DNA of 64,000 nt from Prosthecochloris marina. GTDB lineage: Bacteria > Bacteroidota > Chlorobiia > Chlorobiales > Chlorobiaceae. The stretch spans positions 1-64,000 of the forward strand of contig NZ_PDNZ01000008.1 of NCBI RefSeq assembly GCF_003182595.1. Direction: 5' to 3'. Shown one piece after another: positions 57,827 through 64,000 of this stretch. The position numbers were made by a program, and so were the translations under genes. Every line of letters starts with the position of its first letter. The stretch's first letter is position 1. The notes beneath the pieces were generated by a model, which searched no databases, was not told the DNA's origin, and saw nothing but the letters and a program-made list of their open reading frames with translations.

Positions 57827-58413
57827 TATGTTTCTCCTTTTGCCAACTGCATTAGTACTGCTGATATATACTGATCCTTTTTTTCTGCAATCTCATGGAG
57901 CAATGCTTGCTCATGGTCTGACAGCTTAGCCACCTCAACAATGCATTTCTGCTTTTCGAGAACCGGCAAGAAAACCTCAAGATCTTCTATCGCCTCTTTT
58001 CCGATCATTTTCTGAAACGTGCCTTTTGCCCTGCTGTCGAGGAATAACTGCACTTCTCGCTGGCCTATATACCAGTTCAGATACTCCGGCAAAACCATGT
58101 CGCAATCATTGATCCTTATTCTTAACAACGGAGCAGCAACAACCGCCCTGCCCGGATCTTCAAGAAGAACAGCCGACGTCGTGACCAACCCGCGGGACCT
58201 GAAAACCAGATCACCTTTTCGAGCAAAATGGTGCTCTTTCACCCGATCCATATCGATCCTGACCAGATTCTTGCAATCAACCGTATTGTTATCATCACGA
58301 AGATCCTTCATCTGGATAACCGCAACATTACCCTTTTCGGAAGTATCGAGTCGAGACCTGAACGAGTATCCCGTTTGCACTGTCACCACCTCTTTTAAAC
58401 GCACCATCTCCAA
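57826..58413 (-). CDS. Half-length specificity subunit S (single TRD)
   Basis: The 195-residue protein resembles one half of an HsdS: a single target-recognition domain (about 1-145) and one conserved helical region (VLEKQKCIVEVAKLSDHEQALLHEIAEKKDQY) at the C-terminus. It is the first gene of the operon, while a full-length S lies two genes later. Short S proteins upstream of hsdM are known and may dimerise or act as alternative S subunits. Its frame shows no sign of damage. Confidence 0.85.
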   Translation of the reverse strand: MEMVRLKEVVTVQTGYSFRSRLDTSEKGNVAVIQMKDLRDDNNTVDCKNLVRIDMDRVKEHHFARKGDLVFRSRGLVTTSAVLLEDPGRAVVAAPLLRIRINDCDMVLPEYLNWYIGQREVQLFLDSRAKGTFQKMIGKEAIEDLEVFLPVLEKQKCIVEVAKLSDHEQALLHEIAEKKDQYISAVLMQLAKGET

Positions 58414-58428
58414 CAGCCCTATTTCTCT

Positions 58429-58504
58429 GAAACGTTATTTTTGTAAAAATAGCCATTAAAACAAGACCAATCAAGAAAAAAAACACAGAAACGTTGTTTT
58501 TGTA
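58429..58504 (-). promoter_or_regulatory. Promoter region of the R-M operon with two 17-bp repeats
   Basis: GAAACGTT[A/G]TTTTTGTA occurs at 58429-58445 and 58488-58504, same direction, 16 of 17 bases identical, 59 bases apart; each contains the palindrome AACGTT. Between them on the minus strand lies TTGATT (58474-58469), 17 bases, then TATTTT (58451-58446), a plausible -35/-10 pair. One repeat is upstream of -35 and the other just downstream of -10, the layout of a pair of repressor sites. The first gene starts 16 bases past the proximal repeat. Confidence 0.5.
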
Positions 58505-58611
58505 TTTTTGCTTTTTCCTAAAAAATCATTCTGCGGAATAAGAATAGACAGCAGAATACTTCATTTGGTTGACTGTTGTAGAAAATAAAAAGACCAAGTT
58601 TCATGAAGGCT

Positions 58612-59385
58612 TCATAACTTCCCTACCGGTGCGATATACACTGTAAACTCCTCCTCCCCATCAACCCCGAGCAGACGGTCGCATTCGGCTTGATCATAGG
58701 CGGCTATGGCGCAGGTTCCTGCGCCGAGGGCGGTGCAGGCGAGGTAGAGGTTCTGGCAGACGTGCCCGGCGTCAAGGGCGATCACTTTGTGGGTCGCTAG
58801 GTCATAACGCCACTCCATGCGGGCAGGAATCGTTGTCCAGAAAAAGGTTACAGCGGCACCGGCAACGAAGCGCTGTGCCATGCAGGCCCATGAGGCCTTG
58901 TCGTCTATTTTCTCATCGAGAAAAAGCTGCAACAGCTGATGGTCGAAAGGCAGGTAGCGATAGAGCCCGGCAGGCAATTCTTCTACATGGCTTACAGCAA
59001 TATATGTCTCGAAAGAATGCCGGGCCCCGGCGGACGGGACGGTTCGCAAGGCGCACTCTTCGCTCAGCACATGGCGGACTCCCTGTGTCGCCCAGAGCAG
59101 TGCGGACAGCTCTTCGAGGGTAAGGGCTTCGTCGCTGTAGAAACGCACGCTTTCACGTTCCATGATTGCCTCGCCAACCGGAACTCGACAGCAGTACCGT
59201 AATGAACGAAGGCCTTCGGGCAGATCGATTCGGACCGTATCTCCATGACAGGGTTTCTGCAGTGGAGGAGCTGGAAGCCTGCGGCTCTGGGCAGTTTGTG
59301 TGAAATTGATTTCCTGACGAATGCTGTCTTTGAGAAAGTATCGGTAGTCCTCCAGTTTTTCATGCGGTTTTCTGCCTGCTTGCAT
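58612..59385 (-). CDS. SagB-type/nitroreductase-family dehydrogenase
   Basis: The 257-residue FMN nitroreductase-fold protein is of the SagB/ThcOx type. ERESVRFYSDEALTLEELSALLWATQG is the entry motif, followed by TVPSAGARHSFETYIAV and LGAGTCAIAAYDQ. Classical SagB oxidises azolines in peptide natural products, but no precursor peptide or cyclodehydratase gene is near, so a general FMN oxidoreductase role is more likely. The ATG at 59385 has GGGAGG before it; the frame opens 30 codons earlier. It follows an SRPBCC gene by 16 bases. Confidence 0.85.
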   Translation of the reverse strand: MQAGRKPHEKLEDYRYFLKDSIRQEINFTQTAQSRRLPAPPLQKPCHGDTVRIDLPEGLRSLRYCCRVPVGEAIMERESVRFYSDEALTLEELSALLWATQGVRHVLSEECALRTVPSAGARHSFETYIAVSHVEELPAGLYRYLPFDHQLLQLFLDEKIDDKASWACMAQRFVAGAAVTFFWTTIPARMEWRYDLATHKVIALDAGHVCQNLYLACTALGAGTCAIAAYDQAECDRLLGVDGEEEFTVYIAPVGKL

Positions 59386-59401
59386 AGTGTCCCTCCCGTT
59401 C

Positions 59402-59836
59402 TCATGCCCGACTCTCCAGAAGAGCACGAAGGTTTTCAAGGTTCTCGCGGAAGCGAGGAGTAAAGGCAAACGCAATCAGCGGATCAAGCACCCCGAGCAC
59501 TCCTTCCGGTTTCATGGTAAAGCGGTAAGCCACCCTGGTGCCTCCGGATTCAGCGGAAAACTCCACAGTCCCTTCATAAGGGATAATACTTTCCCTGCTC
59601 GCAAAAGTGTACGATTTTCCGGGATTGTGGCCGGTAACGATCCATTCCGTCCGCATCGGGAACCCCATGACACTGCGAACTTCGTAACCTGCCGTTCCTT
59701 CACCTATACCTCCTTCTGTTGTGATCGCCGATTCCATGACATCTTCCTGCCACTCGCTGTCGTTGGATATATCGGTGAGGTATGCCTCAACCTCCGCAAG
59801 CGGACGCTTGATGAAAACCGAATGTTCTATCTGCAT
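59402..59836 (-). CDS. SRPBCC (START-like) family protein
   Basis: The 144-residue protein has the SRPBCC helix-grip fold: EHSVFIKRPLAEVEAYLTDIS at the start, SEWQEDVMESA, and a C-terminal helix RFRENLENLRALL. The fold binds hydrophobic ligands. The ATG at 59836 follows an AGGAG site; the 33-codon upstream extension looks non-coding. It is the first gene of a pair with the SagB-type enzyme. The ligand is unknown. Confidence 0.85.
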   Translation of the reverse strand: MQIEHSVFIKRPLAEVEAYLTDISNDSEWQEDVMESAITTEGGIGEGTAGYEVRSVMGFPMRTEWIVTGHNPGKSYTFASRESIIPYEGTVEFSAESGGTRVAYRFTMKPEGVLGVLDPLIAFAFTPRFRENLENLRALLESRA

Positions 59837-60010
59837 GATCTCTGCTCCTTTTTTTCTCTCAACAGGCAAGCAAAGCCAATAATTCCTTACCCGCGGCAGC
59901 GACAATGCTCCCCGTGTTTTCATCCCGACGCCCATGTTGTATATTGATACCCTTCAGGAAACCGTAACATTTGCTCTACAAGGCATAAACCGTTCATTTG
60001 AGCCTCTATC

Positions 60011-61189
60011 ATGACCACGCCAAAGAAAATCATGCTGCTTGGCAGCGGGGAATTGGGAAAAGAGTTTGTTATTGCCGTACAACGTCTCGGCCAACATGTT
60101 GTCGCGGTTGACAGTTACAACGATGCGCCTGCACAGCAGGTAGCCGATGAACGGGAGGTTATCGACATGCTCGACGGCAACGCTCTCGATGCTCTGGTTG
60201 CGAAGCACAAGCCGGATATCGTTGTGCCCGAGATAGAGGCAATCCGCACTGAACGGTTCTATTGCTACGAGAAACAGGGCATTCAGGTGGTTCCGTCGGC
60301 CCGCGCTGCAAACTTTACCATGAACCGTAAAGCCATCCGCGACCTGGCTGCGGCCGAACTTGGCCTGAGAACAGCACGGTACCGTTACGCCGCATCATTG
60401 GAAGAACTGATATCAGCCGTAGAAAATATCGGTCTGCCCTCAGTGGTCAAACCCCTGATGAGTTCATCTGGCAAGGGACAATCAATCATCAGAAGCACAT
60501 CGGATATCGAGAATGCATGGAGCTATTCGCAAAGCGCGAAGCGGGGAGATATCGCCGAAGTGATCGTTGAATCGTTCATTCCGTTCCATACCGAAATCAC
60601 TCTCCTGACCGTAACACAGAAAAACGGTCCGACGCTCTTCTGCCCGCCTATCGGACACCGCCAGGAAAGAGGCGATTACCAGGAAAGCTGGCAGCCCTGC
60701 CGTATCAGCGAAACTCTTTTGATGGAAGCGCAGGAAATGGCTGAAAAGGTCACCCGATCCCTCGGCGGAGCCGGTATCTGGGGTGTAGAGTTTTTTCTTT
60801 CCGATGAAGGCCTTTATTTCTCGGAACTTTCCCCGCGTCCTCATGATACCGGCATGGTGACTCTCGTCGGGACCCAGAACCTTTCGGAGTTCGAACTGCA
60901 CGCCAGGGCGATCCTGGGCTTGCCGGTACCGGAGATTTCTCTGATGCGTGCCGGGGCCAGCGCGGTCATCCTGGCCGAGATGGAGGGAAACATGCCTCGT
61001 TTCAGCGGTCTGGAAGAAGCTCTTGCCCTGCCGGGGACAGATATCCGCATTTTCGGCAAGCCATCAGCCCGTCCCTACCGGCGAATGGGCGTAGCCCTTG
61101 CATCCGGCGATCCAGAAAGCGATGTCGAAGCCATCAAAAAGCAAGCGATCACAAGCGCCGCAAAAGTAAACATCATCTGCGAGGAATGA
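60011..61189 (+). CDS. purT: Formate-dependent GAR transformylase PurT
   Basis: The 392-residue ATP-grasp enzyme makes formylglycinamide ribonucleotide from GAR, formate and ATP. The N-terminal nucleotide site is [22 protein letters not shown] and [20 protein letters not shown] are PurT-specific, and the ATP-grasp core has [14 protein letters not shown] and the metal-binding [24 protein letters not shown]. It is divergent from the SRPBCC gene. Confidence 0.96.
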   Translation: MTTPKKIMLLGSGELGKEFVIAVQRLGQHVVAVDSYNDAPAQQVADEREVIDMLDGNALDALVAKHKPDIVVPEIEAIRTERFYCYEKQGIQVVPSARAANFTMNRKAIRDLAAAELGLRTARYRYAASLEELISAVENIGLPSVVKPLMSSSGKGQSIIRSTSDIENAWSYSQSAKRGDIAEVIVESFIPFHTEITLLTVTQKNGPTLFCPPIGHRQERGDYQESWQPCRISETLLMEAQEMAEKVTRSLGGAGIWGVEFFLSDEGLYFSELSPRPHDTGMVTLVGTQNLSEFELHARAILGLPVPEISLMRAGASAVILAEMEGNMPRFSGLEEALALPGTDIRIFGKPSARPYRRMGVALASGDPESDVEAIKKQAITSAAKVNIICEE

Positions 61190-61409
61190 AAGGAATGCTT
61201 TTTACTTTTGACCTTTACCTTCCGTTTACACTCCCGGAACAACCTGCTAAGAGATTCGATAGCTGCATTGAGCGGTGCTCGGAATCCTCATGTACTATTT
61301 GTACACTCCGGTTCCTGCACTCCGTTCGCCTTGCTCCCGGAACTTCTCGCGACGGTTTTTCCGAGAGCGTTCAGACCAACAGTTCAACAAATCAACGAGT
61401 CAACAATCC
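61190..61409. other. Intergenic stretch with an imperfect palindrome
   Basis: This 220-base gap between convergent purT and rlmD holds no gene. An imperfect dyad lies at 61277-61317: GGAA-x-C ... TGTAC, a TATTT centre, then GTACA ... G-x-TTCC. The arms and the GTAC core have the look of a dispersed intergenic repeat, but only one copy is in this window. Confidence 0.4.
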
Positions 61410-62855
61410 TTACACTGTTCTTCTGAAGCACGCCAGCGTCTCGATATGACTCGTATGCGGGAACATATCGACCGGTTGGACCTCCTCAAGCCGATAACCC
61501 GAGGCGATGATCTCCTTTGCATCACGTGCAAGGTTGGCAGGGTTACAGCTCACATAGACGATTGTTTCGGGCTGGAGCCGAATCATGGTCTTCAACGCTT
61601 TCGGGTGCATACCCGCCCTTGGTGGATCCGTGACAATCACCCTTGGTAACCCGAACTCCTCCAGCGTACCGAGTACAGTATGAAAATCCTTCAGATCCAA
61701 GCCATAAAACGAGGCATTGGTAACGCCGTTTCGGGAGGCGTTTTCCGCGGCATCTGCCAGTGAACTTTCCACGATTTCCAGACCTACCGCCCGACGGCAG
61801 CGCTCGGCAAGATAGAGTGTAATGGTGCCGGTTCCACAATAAAGATCATAGACCGTATCATCTTCCCTCAACCCGGCCATAGTCATGATACCCTCATAGA
61901 GGGTTTCTGCCTGTTTTGTGTTTGTCTGGAAAAAAGAGTTGGCGGATATCCGGAAGTGCAGGTCGCCCAGACGCTCCTGGACAACCCCTTCACCGTAAAT
62001 GACATACTCTTTCTCACCGACCGCAACCGTATTTTTCCGTGACGTGACATTGTTGACGACAGTCATTGGTTGTTGCGGCATAGAAGACAGAAGACGATCG
62101 CGGTACGCTTCCATGAGACCGGCATCGTACCATGAAGTCACGAGGTTGACCATGAGTACATTCTGTTCTTCGCTGTAGCGCAGCATAAGGTTTCTTAAAA
62201 ACCCTTTATGTTCCCTTACCGCATGGGGCTCCAGACCGTACTCTTGCGCAAACTCTCTGGTAACCCGAAGTGCGCTGTTCATACACTCCTTGGCAAGGTA
62301 GCAGCGGTCTATCTCGAGAACCTTTTCAAAATTTCCCGGCGCATGGAATCCAAGCGCAAAATCTTTGGGCTTTTCGAGAACGTCCATTTTCAATTCTTCC
62401 GGCATCAGATACCGCTTGCTGGAACAGGAAAATTCAACCTTGTTCCGGTAATGCGTGATACCAGGAGCAGGCAGAGCCGGGTTGACCGGCATATCCTCCA
62501 CACTACCGATATGAACGAGCGCATCATGCACTTTCTTTTGTTTATAGCGGAGCTGAGCGTCATAACTCACATGCATCCACTTGCATCCTCCGCAAACACC
62601 GAAAACCGGACATTCGGGCTCGATCCTGTCAGCCGAAGGTGACAAAATCCTGTCAAGCACGGCCTCGATATAGGTAGGCCTGATTTTGGTTATGGTTGCG
62701 CTAATCCAGTCTCCCACAGCCAGCATTCCCTTTACAAGAGCCGCGGTGCCGTTTTCAAGCCTCCCGAAACACTGGTCCTTTTCCGCTATATCGGAGATTG
62801 TCAGCTCAATCGTTTCTCCTTTTCTATACAACTCTTTTAAACTTTTATCTTTCAT
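61410..62855 (-). CDS. rlmD: 23S rRNA (uracil-1939-C5)-methyltransferase family protein
   Basis: The 481-residue TrmA/RlmD-family enzyme has an N-terminal TRAM domain (about 10-65), an iron-sulfur cluster motif CPVFGVCGGCKW, a SAM domain with DLYCGTGTITLYLA, and the catalytic Cys in VSCNPANLARD after TDPPRAGMH. RlmD and RlmC cannot be told apart with certainty. The ATG overlaps the ROK kinase stop as TGATG. Confidence 0.9.
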   Translation of the reverse strand: MKDKSLKELYRKGETIELTISDIAEKDQCFGRLENGTAALVKGMLAVGDWISATITKIRPTYIEAVLDRILSPSADRIEPECPVFGVCGGCKWMHVSYDAQLRYKQKKVHDALVHIGSVEDMPVNPALPAPGITHYRNKVEFSCSSKRYLMPEELKMDVLEKPKDFALGFHAPGNFEKVLEIDRCYLAKECMNSALRVTREFAQEYGLEPHAVREHKGFLRNLMLRYSEEQNVLMVNLVTSWYDAGLMEAYRDRLLSSMPQQPMTVVNNVTSRKNTVAVGEKEYVIYGEGVVQERLGDLHFRISANSFFQTNTKQAETLYEGIMTMAGLREDDTVYDLYCGTGTITLYLAERCRRAVGLEIVESSLADAAENASRNGVTNASFYGLDLKDFHTVLGTLEEFGLPRVIVTDPPRAGMHPKALKTMIRLQPETIVYVSCNPANLARDAKEIIASGYRLEEVQPVDMFPHTSHIETLACFRRTV

Positions 62856-63772
62856 CAACACGTTCCTACAGTTAACAAGGCCGCTCCGATAACGCCGGCA
62901 CTGTCTCCGAGCTGCGGACGCACAACCGGAATATCGAGTGTACCGTTGAACAGATGTCTTTCTATCTCACGACGGGCAACAGGGGAGTAGAGCGCCTCGA
63001 CGTTGCTCACACCGCCACCGACAATAATGATATGGGGATCGAGGATATTGATTACCTGAGCGATCGCTTTACCGAACCCTTTCAGCAAACGTTCGATCGT
63101 CTCCCCGGCGGCCTGATCAGCTTCGGCAGTCGCTGCGATCTCTTTGAGGGATTTCCACATCCCTCCCGACCGTATGGTATAGAACCGTTCGAGTGCCGGC
63201 CCCGACAATACGGTTTCCACACACCCTTTTCTTCCACAGTAGCACAATTCTCCATCCGGCAAAAGTTCGTTATGACCCCACTCTCCTGCAATTCCATGCG
63301 CTCCGTGAACAACCGTTTCACCGCAGACAATTCCTCCACCCACACCGGTACCGAGAATGATTCCGAAAGCGATGCCTGTCCCCTGACGCATTGTTTTTCT
63401 TCCTGCGCCGAAGAGAGATTCCGCAAGCGCGAAAGAGTTCGCATCATTTTCGATCACCACCTCTGCCCGGAGCAGTTCCTGAAAATCGACCTGCACCGGC
63501 TTGCCGTTAAGACATACCGTGTTGGAATTTTTCAAAAGGCCGGTGTTCACGTCAATCCGGCCGGGAGTACCTATTCCTACAACTGACGGCAACGTAAAAC
63601 CGCATTCATCAGCCATCATCTGTAAAAGCTTTTGCACTCGTGAAAGTATATGGCGGTACCCTCCGGATGCTTCCGTTGGAATCCTCAGACGGACAAGAGG
63701 CTTCTTGCTTTCATCGAGGACGACTCCCTCTATTTTTGTTCCCCCAAGGTCTATACCCCAGTATTGTGCCAT
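62855..63772 (-). CDS. ROK-family sugar kinase (glucokinase-like)
   Basis: The 305-residue ROK kinase has the ATP loop GIDLGGTKIEGVVLD at the N-terminus, ENDANSFALAES with the catalytic Asp, a GTGVGGGIV glycine loop, and the zinc site GEWGHN ... CYCGRKGCVE. These mark sugar kinases rather than DNA-binding ROK repressors, and no N-terminal helix-turn-helix is present. Glucose is the likely substrate but N-acetylhexosamines are possible. It is translationally coupled to rlmD. Confidence 0.92.
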   Translation of the reverse strand: MAQYWGIDLGGTKIEGVVLDESKKPLVRLRIPTEASGGYRHILSRVQKLLQMMADECGFTLPSVVGIGTPGRIDVNTGLLKNSNTVCLNGKPVQVDFQELLRAEVVIENDANSFALAESLFGAGRKTMRQGTGIAFGIILGTGVGGGIVCGETVVHGAHGIAGEWGHNELLPDGELCYCGRKGCVETVLSGPALERFYTIRSGGMWKSLKEIAATAEADQAAGETIERLLKGFGKAIAQVINILDPHIIIVGGGVSNVEALYSPVARREIERHLFNGTLDIPVVRPQLGDSAGVIGAALLTVGTC

Positions 63773-63843
63773 CTTGCAACCAAATATGTCACATTACGTT
63801 ATAATTCTCTTTTCCGACCAACAAACATCCTGTCACTGCTTGA

Positions 63844-63857
63844 TGACACCGGTGTCA
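63844..63857. repeat. Perfect 14-bp palindrome at a gene end
   Basis: TGACACCGGTGTCA is a perfect inverted repeat that contains the stop codon of the partial membrane-protein gene. It lies 72 bases upstream of the ROK kinase start. It may be an operator for the kinase or simply chance. Confidence 0.3.
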
Positions 63858-64000
63858 CCTGCCCATACTGAGATAGTATTTCACCATCGAAACCACGGCA
63901 GTATACACCAACCCTGAAGAGGCAATCCCAACCAGAATCCCCACGGCAGCGGCTCCTGGAGAATACATCCCGGCAAAAATCCCTGAAACGGCAAGCAGAG
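63855..64000 (-). CDS. C-terminal part of a membrane protein (partial)
   Basis: A minus-strand frame enters from the right edge and stops with TGA at 63857-63855. The 47 visible residues include GIFAGMYSPGAAAVGILVGI and VYTAVVSMVKYY, so at least one or two membrane helices and a short basic tail (SMGR). The gene start is beyond the window. No family was recognised. Confidence 0.6.
   Translation of the reverse strand, partial: LLAVSGIFAGMYSPGAAAVGILVGIASSGLVYTAVVSMVKYYLSMGR

Noticed and set aside
48770..58413. Integrative mobile element
   Set aside because: No integrase, transposase, terminal repeats or tRNA attachment site was found at either border, so transfer is possible but unsupported as a defined element.
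58612..59836. Thiazole/oxazole-modified peptide gene cluster
   Set aside because: Only a SagB-type oxidoreductase is present; no cyclodehydratase, docking protein or precursor peptide frame was found nearby.

Overview
The window comes from a green sulfur bacterium (Chlorobi/Chlorobiaceae). The best marker is an intact bchU at 20818-21837, the bacteriochlorophyll C-20 methyltransferase found in chlorosome-bearing green bacteria. The wider gene set agrees: an F-type ATP synthase Fo cluster separated from F1, a fumarate reductase/succinate dehydrogenase cluster beside a CoA-transferase, and a DAP-type dcw cluster. Genus and species cannot be fixed from this sequence; Chlorobium, Chlorobaculum and Prosthecochloris are all possible.

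Layout. 1-13740 holds mostly housekeeping and small metabolic genes: a dihydroorotate dehydrogenase-like flavoprotein, an alkaline phosphatase lipoprotein, an alpha/beta hydrolase, an RlpA-like lipoprotein, an alkyltransferase-like protein, a small transaldolase, a deoxyhypusine synthase homologue, the small SRP RNA, trpS-HAD-argS, bamD-nadD, and a DUF2892/DsrE pair. tRNA-Ala(CGC) lies at 13741-13816. 13963-19391 is one long minus-strand run, galE-M23 peptidase-bactofilin-atpZ-atpI-atpB-atpE-atpF-atpH, closed by a strong terminator. 19529-25968 carries the laccase-domain protein pgeF, a small protein built from a duplicated motif, bchU, a CoA-transferase and sdhA-sdhD-sdhC. 26142-43764 is a complete minus-strand dcw cluster: mraZ-rsmH-ftsL-ftsI-murE-murF-mraY-murD-ftsW-murG-murC-murB-ftsQ-ftsA-ftsZ. 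Most junctions overlap, and a 10-nt-phased MraZ box array lies in front of mraZ. 44033-48661 has plus-strand genes: a NYN-domain protein, chorismate mutase, mltG, pgk, rhomboid and DUF1232.

48770-58413 is the accessory part: nine tightly packed minus-strand genes forming a composite type I restriction-modification operon (half-length hsdS, hsdM, KilA-N gene, full hsdS, DUF2188 gene, HAD phosphatase, truncated rhuM, hsdR, YgjP-type metallopeptidase). Two near-identical 17-bp repeats flank its predicted promoter. This is the strongest candidate for an unusual system here, although its core is ordinary type I R-M.

58612-64000 returns to chromosomal genes: a SagB-type oxidoreductase with an SRPBCC protein, purT, rlmD, a ROK kinase and the end of a membrane-protein gene cut by the window edge. 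No insertion sequence, integrase, CRISPR array or rRNA gene was seen.
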